Positions 1 to 7,878 of a DNA stretch of 64,000 bases are shown here, piece after piece. Within the stretch, counting starts at the first letter, position 1, and every line of letters begins with the position of its first letter. Made by a program: the position numbers and the translations under genes. The notes under the pieces were generated by a model, which was not told where the DNA came from, made no database searches, and worked only from the letters and a program-made list of their open reading frames with translations. Source of the stretch: Puniceicoccaceae bacterium (GTDB lineage: Bacteria > Verrucomicrobiota > Verrucomicrobiia > Opitutales > Coraliomargaritaceae); the NCBI GenBank assembly GCA_003331195.1, contig QOOZ01000042.1:1-64000 (forward strand), written 5' to 3'.

Positions 1-302
1 GGGCAAGTTCATCACGAACCCTATCCTCTTCAGCAGGTAAATCTCGAGTGTTATTCAAAGCGACTCTTTGCCCTCAACGGACTGTCGAAACCTGGTAATT
101 CGCCAGTTTCCCTCCTAGCTTCGGCTGGAGTTGATATACAAATATCCCCAATGATAGGAGTCGATTAGTAGTTTTTCCGCAGCACCTTTGATCGGCAACT
201 TGTTCCTTGTAAGCTAGCTAGAGAAAGCTTCTTACAATGATAGAAGCTTTTGTGCATCTATATCCATACTTTCTATGGCTTTTTATATAATTTAATGGTG
301 CA
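1..302. other. left-edge region without a confident gene
   Basis: No gene can be assigned with confidence. On the minus strand a TTG codon at 58-56, preceded by a GAGGG-like ribosome-binding sequence, opens a reading frame that runs off the left edge (19 codons, starting M-N-N-T-R-D-L-P-A-E-E-D). It looks mildly coding but is too short to judge. The rest is non-coding and contains one hairpin (224-251). The sequence to the left would decide whether the TTG frame continues. Confidence 0.3.
224..251. terminator. hairpin, possible terminator
   Basis: A perfect 9-bp inverted repeat, AAAGCTTCT (224-232) and AGAAGCTTT (242-250), has a 9-nt loop and four T on its plus-strand side (248-251). It lies just past the 3' end of the minus-strand glyoxalase gene and could end that transcript, although the U-tract is better for the plus strand. 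Confidence 0.35.
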
Positions 303-689
303 TTAATGTTCGAGGATCTCAACTTCATAACCGTCTGGATCTGTAATGAAGGCCATTTTCTTACCTTCTACAAATCTCTCGCGCCAGTTGCTTGGCCATA
401 GGTCGATTGGTAAATCGAGGCCCTCTAGCATTTCGCAGTAGGCGAAAATATCATCGACGCGAATACAGGTGTGCACCAAGTCCTCAGATACTTTGAGTTC
501 GTAATCTGGAGAATGGGTAAGCTCCAATTTATGGGCGCTTCCTGGGATTTGAAGGTGCGCTAGTTGGTTTCCACTTGGAGATTTTTCCGTACGCTTGAGA
601 ACCTGAAAGCCACATGTCTTATAATACCAGTCGATAGACTCCTCAAGGTTGGATACCCGAATACGGGTGTGATCAAAGGTGACAGCCAT
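303..689 (-). CDS. glyoxalase I-like (VOC family) protein
   Basis: A 128-residue VOC-fold protein resembling lactoylglutathione lyase, which isomerises the hemithioacetal of methylglyoxal and a thiol to a lactoyl thioester. The four metal ligands expected of glyoxalase I are visible at His7, Glu56, His73 and Glu124, the last in the family motif DPDGYEVEIL. The length is normal for a single-chain two-repeat enzyme. The ATG at 689 is chosen; an in-frame TTG at 701 would add four residues, and neither has a clear ribosome-binding site. It stands alone upstream of lexA in the same orientation, 128 bp away. The family is clear; the substrate is not proven because VOC proteins vary. Confidence 0.8.
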   Translation of the reverse strand: MAVTFDHTRIRVSNLEESIDWYYKTCGFQVLKRTEKSPSGNQLAHLQIPGSAHKLELTHSPDYELKVSEDLVHTCIRVDDIFAYCEMLEGLDLPIDLWPSNWRERFVEGKKMAFITDPDGYEVEILEH

Positions 690-817
690 AGTTTTAGTCA
701 AAAATTTGTGATTTAAGCAGCGGTTGTTATGTCAAAAACCAATGCATACTGTTTCACATGTAATAAGTTTCAATAACAACTCTCAATTTTTAGCTAAAAA
801 GCTATTCATTGCTTTTC

Positions 818-1459
818 TCACAAACTTCTCACGACGGCCTTTGCGACTCCCTGCACGGTCAGTTCGTTGATCGGGTAAAGTTCGGGATAAAACTTATTTT
901 CCGCTTTAAGGTAGGGTGGTTCGTTGCCTTTTTTCATGTAGCGCTTAAGCGTGGTCTCGCCGTCGATGAGGGCGGCCACGATGTCGCCATCGTGAGGGTC
1001 ACGGGGCTCAATCACGACCATGTCTCCTTCATAAATTTCAGCGTCGACCATACTATCACCACGCACCTGAAGTGCGAAGCTGCGGCGCCGACTAGAGTAA
1101 CCTGCACTGGCAATATCTACCTGAAGGCGCCCAATCTCGCCAGCGGCTTCAACGCGATCTGGATAACCCGCAGCAATATCTCCCATCACTGGGATGTCGA
1201 CGACTTCAGTGGCATCTTCAGGAATCTCATTCATCTCTGGCGCGTCAGGCCGGTTGATGCGAAAAGTACGGGCTTGGCCAGGAATCCGCTCAATCACTTC
1301 TTTACGCTCTAGCGCACGGAGGTGACCCATCACAGCATTCGTGCTTTTAAAGTTAAACCTTTCTTGGATTTCTCGAATGCTAGGCCAGTAGCCGTTTCTC
1401 CATTCGTAGTGCTCAATAAAAGTAAGGATTTCTTGTTGGCGCGTAGTCAGATCTTTCAT
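818..1459 (-). CDS. lexA: LexA SOS repressor
   Basis: A 213-residue LexA that represses DNA-damage genes and cleaves itself when RecA is activated. The N-terminal winged helix (about residues 1-65) begins with the family-typical MKDLTTRQQEIL. The C-terminal S24 peptidase domain has the scissile bond Ala97-Gly98 in the IAAGYP segment, the nucleophile Ser136 in GDSM and the general base Lys172 in TTLKRY. The frame extends upstream to an ATG at 1492 and a TTG at 1498, but those codons lie in the promoter and the TTG is the -35 hexamer itself. The ATG at 1459 is therefore taken as the start. A LexA box overlaps the -10 element, indicating autoregulation. Confidence 0.95.
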   Translation of the reverse strand: MKDLTTRQQEILTFIEHYEWRNGYWPSIREIQERFNFKSTNAVMGHLRALERKEVIERIPGQARTFRINRPDAPEMNEIPEDATEVVDIPVMGDIAAGYPDRVEAAGEIGRLQVDIASAGYSSRRRSFALQVRGDSMVDAEIYEGDMVVIEPRDPHDGDIVAALIDGETTLKRYMKKGNEPPYLKAENKFYPELYPINELTVQGVAKAVVRSL

Positions 1460-1461
1460 AG

Positions 1462-1498
1462 TGTTCACTTGTTTAGGTGAACAAGTGTCCATTGTCAA
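1462..1498 (-). promoter_or_regulatory. lexA promoter with near-leaderless start
   Basis: On the minus strand TTGACA (1498-1493) is followed after 17 nt by TAAACA (1475-1470), a good sigma-70 pair. The predicted transcription start, near 1463, is only a few bases before the ATG at 1459, so the mRNA would be almost leaderless. This fits the lack of a ribosome-binding site. Confidence 0.6.
1470..1483. promoter_or_regulatory. LexA operator (SOS box)
   Basis: TGTTTAGGTGAACA matches TGTTC-N4-GAACA, the LexA motif I recall for Verrucomicrobia, with one mismatch. It sits inside a longer inverted repeat, CACTTGTT (1466-1473) and AACAAGTG (1480-1487). It covers the -10 element of the lexA promoter, so LexA bound here would block RNA polymerase. 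Confidence 0.7.
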
Positions 1499-1718
1499 GA
1501 CGAAGCCGCGATTTTTAGTAATGGAATGTGACAGTAATCCATAGATTTCAATGGGGACGCACTCACTCAGAACCTATGCCTTTTACCAATCGCATACTGT
1601 CTTGACCCTCTGCGTCGCCATTAGAAAGAACAGAATACTATTATTCTTCGTAGATTGTGCCTTCTCTTCTTTGGGAATTACCTTGTCAGAGTTGTTAGAT
1701 GTTATAACTAAATTGAGC

Positions 1719-3077
1719 ATGAGGATTTGTTGTATAGGTGCAGGATACGTGGGTGGACCCACCATGTCCATGATTGCCCACAAGTGTAAAGACCACACCG
1801 TTACAGTGGTGGACATTAATCAAGCACGCATCGACGCATGGAATTCCGATAAGCTCCCCGTATTCGAACCCGGTCTCAATGATATCGTGCAAGGGGCCCG
1901 TGGCAAAAACCTCTTCTTCTCTGCCGACATTGACACCGCTATTCGCGAAGCGGAGATGATCTTCCTCAGTGTCAATACACCAACCAAGACCTACGGCGTC
2001 GGAGCAGGCCGTGCTGCCGACCTTCGCTATATTGAAAAGTGTGCACGCAAGATAGCAGAAGTCGCTGAAGACGATAAGATTGTGGTCGAAAAGTCTACCT
2101 TACCCGTGCGCACTGCAGAGTCAGTCAAGAGAATCCTCGATTCGAATTCTAAGGGGCGCAAATTCCAGATTCTTTCGAATCCGGAGTTTCTAGCTGAAGG
2201 CACCGCGATGGAGGATCTCGAAGCACCCGACCGCGTGCTCATTGGTGGCGCCCAAACTGCTGAGGGTAAAGCCGCTATTCAAAAACTAGTCGACATCTAT
2301 GTGACATGGGTTCCCCGAGACCGCATTCTCACGACAAACCTTTGGTCTTCCGAACTCTCCAAGCTAGTTGCAAACGCGTTCCTTGCCCAACGCATTTCTT
2401 CAATCAACGCGGTCTCTGCGCTTTGTGAGGCGACCGAGGCCGACGTCGACGAAGTCGCTCATGCCATCGGCACTGATAGCCGGATCGGTCCTAAGTTCCT
2501 CAAAGCCTCCGTTGGTTTCGGGGGTTCCTGCTTTCAGAAGGACATCTTTAATCTCGTCTATCTATGTGAACACTTTGGCCTGCCCGAAGTCGCCGCCTAC
2601 TGGAACAGTGTGATCGAAATGAACGACTACCAGAAGCAGCGTTTTAGTCGCCGAGTCATCTCTTCGATGTTTAACACAGTCTCGGATAAGAAGATCGCCG
2701 TTCTAGGCTTCGCCTTCAAAAAGGATACCAATGATACGCGCGAATCCGCCGCCATCTATATTTGCAAAGACCTCATTGAAGAGCTGGCTAACATCGCGAT
2801 TTATGACCCTAAGGTGGAAATTGCTCAGATTCAGAAAGATCTCGGTATCTCCGCTGACAACGAGCTCGTCAGTTATTGCGAAAGCGCTTATGAAGCAACC
2901 AAAGACGCGCACGCCATTCTCATTCTGACCGATTGGGATGAGTTCGTGGCCCTCGACTTCAAAAAGATCTACGACGAGATGCACCAACCCGCCTTCCTCT
3001 TTGATGGACGCAATTTACTCGACCTTGAGGCTCTCCGTGAGATTGGCTTCGAAGCCAGTGGTGTCGGTAAAGGGTAG
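1719..3077 (+). CDS. ugd: UDP-glucose 6-dehydrogenase, eukaryotic type
   Basis: A 452-residue NAD-dependent dehydrogenase that oxidises UDP-glucose to UDP-glucuronate for polysaccharide or envelope sugars. The Rossmann motif GAGYVG is at residues 7-12 and the catalytic Cys271 lies in FGGSCFQKD. The stretches around FQKD, the NDYQ segment and [14 protein letters not shown] resemble the animal and plant enzymes more than the usual bacterial Ugd/TuaD types. The frame is open upstream to 1551, but the ATG at 1719 begins the Rossmann strand directly ([13 protein letters not shown]) and is chosen. It is divergent from lexA and not in an evident operon. Confidence 0.92.
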   Translation: MRICCIGAGYVGGPTMSMIAHKCKDHTVTVVDINQARIDAWNSDKLPVFEPGLNDIVQGARGKNLFFSADIDTAIREAEMIFLSVNTPTKTYGVGAGRAADLRYIEKCARKIAEVAEDDKIVVEKSTLPVRTAESVKRILDSNSKGRKFQILSNPEFLAEGTAMEDLEAPDRVLIGGAQTAEGKAAIQKLVDIYVTWVPRDRILTTNLWSSELSKLVANAFLAQRISSINAVSALCEATEADVDEVAHAIGTDSRIGPKFLKASVGFGGSCFQKDIFNLVYLCEHFGLPEVAAYWNSVIEMNDYQKQRFSRRVISSMFNTVSDKKIAVLGFAFKKDTNDTRESAAIYICKDLIEELANIAIYDPKVEIAQIQKDLGISADNELVSYCESAYEATKDAHAILILTDWDEFVALDFKKIYDEMHQPAFLFDGRNLLDLEALREIGFEASGVGKG

Positions 3078-3239
3078 TCTAGCTGGCAAGACTTTGTTGT
3101 GTGCTAGGCATTCGCATTCGATTGGCTGAGCCTTTACTAAAACCTTAAGGCTTATGCCCCACGAATTACCGGTTGCCAGGCGTCAAAACGCACTGTTTTC
3201 TATGTGGTTTACTTATTAAAACACCCACTAAGAAAGTTT

Positions 3240-4436
3240 ATGATTATTAAGCCACGCATCCGAGGATTTGTCTGTATCACAGCGCACCCAAAGGGTTGCG
3301 CAGCCAAAGTTCGCCAAGAAATTGAGGTCGCTCAAGCGGCCAAAAAGGAGGGCGGCACAAAGAAAGTCCTCGTGCTCGGTAGCTCTACTGGATACGGCCT
3401 TTCTAGCCGGATCGCCACTGCTTTTAGCCATAATGCCGCCACCCTCGGCGTCTTTTTCGAGCGCCCCTCGATGAAAGGTAAGCCCGCCAGCGCAGGTTGG
3501 TATAATTCTGTTGCTTTCGAGCAGGCAGCACACAAAGCAGGGCTTTACGCCAAAAGTATTAACGGCGACGCCTTTTCCGACGAGATCAAGGCGCAAACAA
3601 TCGAAACAATTAAAGCCGACCTCGGCCAAGTCGATCTTGTTGTCTATAGTCTCGCATCTCCTCGGCGCACAGATCCCAAAACCGGCGAGACCTACAAATC
3701 TGTTCTCAAACCTATCGGTGAATCTTTTACTAATCGGACCTTAGACACCGATAAGGATCTCGTTACCGAAGTGACTATCGAGCCTGCTGAAGGTGACGAC
3801 GTAGCAGACACTGTAAACGTTATGGGCGGCCAAGACTGGGAGCTCTGGATGGACGCGCTCGACGAAGCCGGCGTCCTCGCACCCAGCGCCAAAAGCGTGG
3901 CATATTCCTACATCGGCCCCGAGATCACTTGGCCCGTTTACACCAACGGCACCATCGGCCAAGCCAAGAAGGACGTCGAGCGCGCTGCTGCCGCGATTAC
4001 TGAAAAGCACGACTGCGCCGCTTACGTCGCAGTGAACAAGGCCGTCGTCACTCAAGCCAGCTCAGCCATCCCCGTGGTACCTCTCTACATTTCCATCCTC
4101 ATCAAAGTAATGAAAGCCAAAGGCACGCACGAAGATTGCATCGAGCAAATGGTGCGCCTCTTCAACGACCGTCTCTACAGCGACGATCTCCAGCTAGACA
4201 GCGCAGGCCGCATTCGCGTCGACGACTGGGAGATGGAGTCCGACGTGCAGCAAGCCGTTGCCGACATTTGGCCAAACATTAGCACTGAGACTCTCTGCGA
4301 CCAGTCCGACTACGCAGGCTACCAAAAAAATTTCCTCAATCTATTTGGCTTTGAACTCCCTGGCGTCGATTACGAAGAAGATGTTGAAGTCGAACTCGAC
4401 CTACCCAGCGCTGGTCAGGGCATAGGCTCTCGCTAA
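3240..4436 (+). CDS. fabV: FabV-type enoyl-[acyl-carrier-protein] reductase
   Basis: A 398-residue single-domain trans-2-enoyl reductase that performs the last reduction of fatty-acid elongation with NADH. It is the FabV class, larger than FabI and generally insensitive to triclosan. The nucleotide-binding segment LGSSTGYGLSSR spans residues 46-57 and the FabV catalytic spacing Tyr-x8-Lys is present as Tyr234 and Lys243. The length matches the family (about 400). The frame opens at 3204, but FabV proteins begin MIIKPRIRGF, which supports the ATG at 3240. No other fatty-acid gene is nearby. Confidence 0.93.
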   Translation: MIIKPRIRGFVCITAHPKGCAAKVRQEIEVAQAAKKEGGTKKVLVLGSSTGYGLSSRIATAFSHNAATLGVFFERPSMKGKPASAGWYNSVAFEQAAHKAGLYAKSINGDAFSDEIKAQTIETIKADLGQVDLVVYSLASPRRTDPKTGETYKSVLKPIGESFTNRTLDTDKDLVTEVTIEPAEGDDVADTVNVMGGQDWELWMDALDEAGVLAPSAKSVAYSYIGPEITWPVYTNGTIGQAKKDVERAAAAITEKHDCAAYVAVNKAVVTQASSAIPVVPLYISILIKVMKAKGTHEDCIEQMVRLFNDRLYSDDLQLDSAGRIRVDDWEMESDVQQAVADIWPNISTETLCDQSDYAGYQKNFLNLFGFELPGVDYEEDVEVELDLPSAGQGIGSR

Positions 4437-4545
4437 TCGGCTTTCTCAAGGTTCTATTCACGTGTAAACAGGATGAATATTGACAAGAAAGTGATATTTT
4501 ATTCAACTCATACACCTATCTAGACGTCGATATTTTAAATAAAAA

Positions 4546-4833
4546 GTGAGACCATCTCCAAAAAAGTATGCAACAGCCGTATGCTTATCGGGTGTATTTG
4601 GACTTCTTGGAATTCATCATTTCTATCTAGGAAGATGGATTCATGGTTTCATTGATTTTTTGATGACCATCGTTGGCTTTATTCTCATAGCCGCTGGACT
4701 AGATTTACCTGGCATCACAATCCTGTGTATAGATGTGATTCATACTTTTGTAGTAACTATTTTGCTCCTGGTTGGAGCATACAAGGACGGGAATGGAGAC
4801 CTTGTCACCTACCCCGGACAAAACCTAAAATAA
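4546..4833 (+). CDS. TM2 domain membrane protein
   Basis: A 95-residue protein with a TM2 domain: two hydrophobic helices after a short basic N-terminus, with the typical G-x-H-x-F-Y-L-G-R-W signature in GIHHFYLGRW and a C-terminal ALYKDGNGD-like tail (GAYKDGNGD). The start is a GTG. Nine bases separate it from a second, shorter TM2 gene, so the two are probably co-transcribed. TM2 proteins have no agreed general function; this one is a small inner-membrane protein of unknown role. Confidence 0.75.
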   Translation: MRPSPKKYATAVCLSGVFGLLGIHHFYLGRWIHGFIDFLMTIVGFILIAAGLDLPGITILCIDVIHTFVVTILLLVGAYKDGNGDLVTYPGQNLK

Positions 4834-4842
4834 ATAAAACAT

Positions 4843-5055
4843 ATGGAAAAAAGTGAAAAAGGATTCGTGCCAACGTTGTTACTCTGCTTCTTCCTTGGAG
4901 GTTTAGGAGTTCATCGCTTCTATGCTGGTAAAGTCGGGACTGGGATACTGATGCTGTTAACACTTGGTGGCTTAGGTATCTGGGCTATCATTGACTTCGT
5001 TATAATTGCCTGCGGCTCTTTTAAGGACGCAAAAGGCTTACCTATTAAAAACTAA
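4843..5055 (+). CDS. TM2 domain membrane protein, second copy
   Basis: A 70-residue TM2 protein with the compact pattern LGGLGVHRFYAGKVGTG, two membrane helices and a short tail ending SFKDAKGLPIKN. It is a paralogue of the gene just upstream, but more canonical in length. A strong intrinsic terminator follows 15 bases after the stop and closes this two-gene unit. The function is unknown. Confidence 0.8.
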   Translation: MEKSEKGFVPTLLLCFFLGGLGVHRFYAGKVGTGILMLLTLGGLGIWAIIDFVIIACGSFKDAKGLPIKN

Positions 5056-5069
5056 TTCAGAAATTTTAC

Positions 5070-5118
5070 CGAGTGACGTTTATCACAACTGTGTTAAACG
5101 TCACTCGCTTGCTTTTTT
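5070..5118 (+). terminator. intrinsic terminator after the TM2 pair
   Basis: A perfect 12-bp stem, CGAGTGACGTTT (5070-5081) and AAACGTCACTCG (5096-5107), has a 14-nt loop and is followed by CTTGCTTTTTT. It is a strong rho-independent terminator for the plus-strand TM2 genes. Confidence 0.85.
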
Positions 5119-5277
5119 GCGAGAGAAATGATGGGCATCGACGATTGATCGGTTTAGTAAATAGGAAACTCAAATTGGGCAGATACAACACCATTAGTCT
5201 CTTAATCTAATCCAAGCAGGTCGGTATATTAAGTCTGTGCGTTCTTACAGAAACGGGGTTATGATTTTGAGATAGGC

Positions 5278-7878
5278 TTATTGACCCTTCTCAAACCACT
5301 TCGTATCACCCTGCGTCCATCCCTCTCCGAGACTTAACTGCAGATGTCGACCGAAATGGGTAGCCTTTGATGTTTCGGCGAGTTCATCGCTGATCACATA
5401 GAGAGCACGTTTGGCGCGGGTCAGTGCTACATAGGCGCTGCACAACTCGTTTGTTCTAGATTCGGCGTTGAGGCGCTCCCTTTGTTGGCGGAGGACGGGG
5501 TCGGCTTCGGCGATACCTTTTCTGGGAAGTAACATGCCCCATTGTGGGTCTTTTTCGTCGGGGCCCAATATGAGTTCGTCAGCGGTGCGAATAGGCGAGG
5601 TTTTGTCGAGTCCACTGACGATGACCATGTCAAAGCCGAGGCCCTTGGCTTGGTGTATCGTCATGATACGTATGGCCTCGGTCGCTTCGGCCTCCTGTAC
5701 TTCGGTGCTTTCTACGGAAGCGATGAAAGCGTCTATACCCTCGCTAGTAGTTTTTGCGGTATCAAACTTTTCCGCGACTGCGAGGATTGCTTCGGATCGA
5801 TTTTGCAGGAAAGACTCGTCAGCGTGAGATTTTTTGGAAGTGGGGATACTCGTCACGTCATTGACTGCTGCGACAGATGAGCTTGGGCTTGTAATTTCAC
5901 TAGCTTTATTGAATCCGGCTAGTTCAATCCAAGCTTGTAGGGTCTTGGCATAGCCGCATTCAGCGATGGATTGTAAAGTCTGCTTACGAAAATTCTCAAG
6001 GTCTTCCAGTCCCCATGCAGAGGCGCAGGGTAGACCACGTGCAATCCCTGCAGAGAGGCTATCGCTGGGATGAGCGACTGCGCGTAGAGCAGCTAGAACA
6101 GCAGTACCAAAGGGATTGTCGGTGCAAGGGTTCGACTTACCTTCGAGTACAACAGCAAGGCCGGACGATTGCAAATAAGCAGCGAGTTCAGCGGCGTCTT
6201 TATTCTGCCGCAATAGCACGGCACATTCGATACCGCGAGCGAGCGGATCGACTTCTTGAATAATCCGACGCACCTCGCCATATTGTGGTGATACATCCTC
6301 TTCAGGGTTTTCAGAAACAGCGAAAAATGTGGCATAACCAGAGTTATTGCTGATCGCTTCGGCTACTTCATGCTTATTCCATCCAGCTTCCCAGCGAGCC
6401 AGTGTCGCTTCTGGAAGTTTAAGAGTTTCAGCGATCGAGTCCATTGAACCAAAGACGCTATTGACCATTTTAATCACCGGTTCGGTTGAGCGCCATGAGT
6501 TAGTTAGGGCTTTGCCTTCCTTGATGTTTTCATAGTAATCGAAAATTTCGCGAAAGAGCTCGGCGTCGCCTCCGCGCCAACCGTAGATCGCTTGCTTTGT
6601 ATCGCCAACATAAAAGAGGGAGCGCTCTGCATCGTCATCCATCAAAACTTCATCGATAAAGGTGCGAAGGATTGTCCATTGCACGCGGCTGGTATCTTGA
6701 AACTCGTCGAGTAACCAGTGGTCGAAGTTCTGATCGATTCGGTAGGCGACTTGGCTACGCCAGTTCAAAGCATCTGCTTGGTCGACCTCGGACGCTCGTT
6801 CGGCAAGTAGAGTCGTGATATCGGCAAAGCTTATCAGTCCGGTATTACGGATTAGCTTGGCGTAGATGCCTTCGTATTGCTCCACAAAAACGTAGAGCCC
6901 TTTGGCGCGCTCAAGAATCTGATGGAGGGCATCTGCGAAGAGCGTGTCAGCGAGAATTTTCCTACTCGAGCGTAGTCTTGGTGTTAGTTCGACCCATCCA
7001 TCAGCTTTCTTCAAGGCGAAGCGAATGTGGTTGTTCTTCGGCTCACTGCTCAGCTTTTGTTCAACGAATTTCTGTATTTCTCTACTCCAAACTTGGCCCG
7101 GTTCTAGCTTTCGCATGGCTTCTAATCCAGCTTCCAAATTTGCGAGAGCTTCTGCAGATAGATCTGGGTTTGATAAGCTTACTTCGTGATTAAAATCATC
7201 AATGGCTACACCAATTTCAGCAGCAGCTTGAAACGGGGGGGGGTGTTTATTCCAAATGGCAGCGCTGTCGCCCCAAGTGCAGCCTTCGGGTGTTTTAAGG
7301 TATTGTTGGTGGAGCGTATCAATCTGATCTAACAACATTCCAAAGACATTTCGCTCACCGCGTTTACGGCTAATTTGATGGCATTGCTCAATCATGGAGG
7401 TAAGTCCTTGATCTCCCTTCGCTCCTAGTGCAAAACTCATGGCTAGGGCACGTTCGCGAGCACTTGCTAAGCTTGCTCTATCAGCGATGGCAAACTCTTC
7501 GGGCAGCCCAGACTCGAGAGGAAACTGTCGTGCGATCCGGGCGAAGAAGCTGTCAATGGTACTCAGGCCTAATCGACCGAAATGGCCAATAATATGGCGC
7601 AGTAATTCGCAGCAGTCGGCAGAAGAGAGTTCGGGCCTATCGCTTGCCTTAGCTAAGGCCGCCAACTTCTTTCTATCGATTGCAGCTTCGGCTAGTCGAA
7701 CGAGTAACTCATCGAGAAATTCGCCCGCTGATTTACGAGTGAAAGTTAGTGCTGCGATTCGATCCATGCTGACACCAGCGAGGAGCAAACGAATGATGCG
7801 CGTGGTCAGGGCAAATGTTTTCCCACTGCCGGCATTGGCGAGGAGCATTTCGTGGTTGAAAGTAGGTGGTCGGTTCAA
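5278..7878 (-). CDS. addA: AddA-like UvrD/RecB helicase
   Basis: An 866-residue SF1A helicase, probably the motor of an AddAB/RecBCD-type double-strand break repair enzyme. Motif I (ANAGSGKT) is at residues 14-21, motif II (LLDEFQDT) near 389, MTIHQAKGLGFD near 741 and the motif VI region YVALTRAKRAL near 819. The protein ends soon after motif VI, so the C-terminal nuclease of typical AddA is missing and the partner AddB has the only visible nuclease. The start is set at a TTG (7878): it has an AAGGAGG ribosome-binding site, its TTGA overlaps the addB stop, and motif I falls at the expected distance. A longer frame from 7923 is unlikely. A nine-G run lies inside the gene (7235-7243). Confidence 0.85.
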   Translation of the reverse strand: MNRPPTFNHEMLLANAGSGKTFALTTRIIRLLLAGVSMDRIAALTFTRKSAGEFLDELLVRLAEAAIDRKKLAALAKASDRPELSSADCCELLRHIIGHFGRLGLSTIDSFFARIARQFPLESGLPEEFAIADRASLASARERALAMSFALGAKGDQGLTSMIEQCHQISRKRGERNVFGMLLDQIDTLHQQYLKTPEGCTWGDSAAIWNKHPPPFQAAAEIGVAIDDFNHEVSLSNPDLSAEALANLEAGLEAMRKLEPGQVWSREIQKFVEQKLSSEPKNNHIRFALKKADGWVELTPRLRSSRKILADTLFADALHQILERAKGLYVFVEQYEGIYAKLIRNTGLISFADITTLLAERASEVDQADALNWRSQVAYRIDQNFDHWLLDEFQDTSRVQWTILRTFIDEVLMDDDAERSLFYVGDTKQAIYGWRGGDAELFREIFDYYENIKEGKALTNSWRSTEPVIKMVNSVFGSMDSIAETLKLPEATLARWEAGWNKHEVAEAISNNSGYATFFAVSENPEEDVSPQYGEVRRIIQEVDPLARGIECAVLLRQNKDAAELAAYLQSSGLAVVLEGKSNPCTDNPFGTAVLAALRAVAHPSDSLSAGIARGLPCASAWGLEDLENFRKQTLQSIAECGYAKTLQAWIELAGFNKASEITSPSSSVAAVNDVTSIPTSKKSHADESFLQNRSEAILAVAEKFDTAKTTSEGIDAFIASVESTEVQEAEATEAIRIMTIHQAKGLGFDMVIVSGLDKTSPIRTADELILGPDEKDPQWGMLLPRKGIAEADPVLRQQRERLNAESRTNELCSAYVALTRAKRALYVISDELAETSKATHFGRHLQLSLGEGWTQGDTKWFEKGQ

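Noticed and set aside
809-1312. 167-codon plus-strand frame opposite lexA
   Set aside because: It is fully antisense to lexA, whose motifs are all intact, and shows no recognisable domain.
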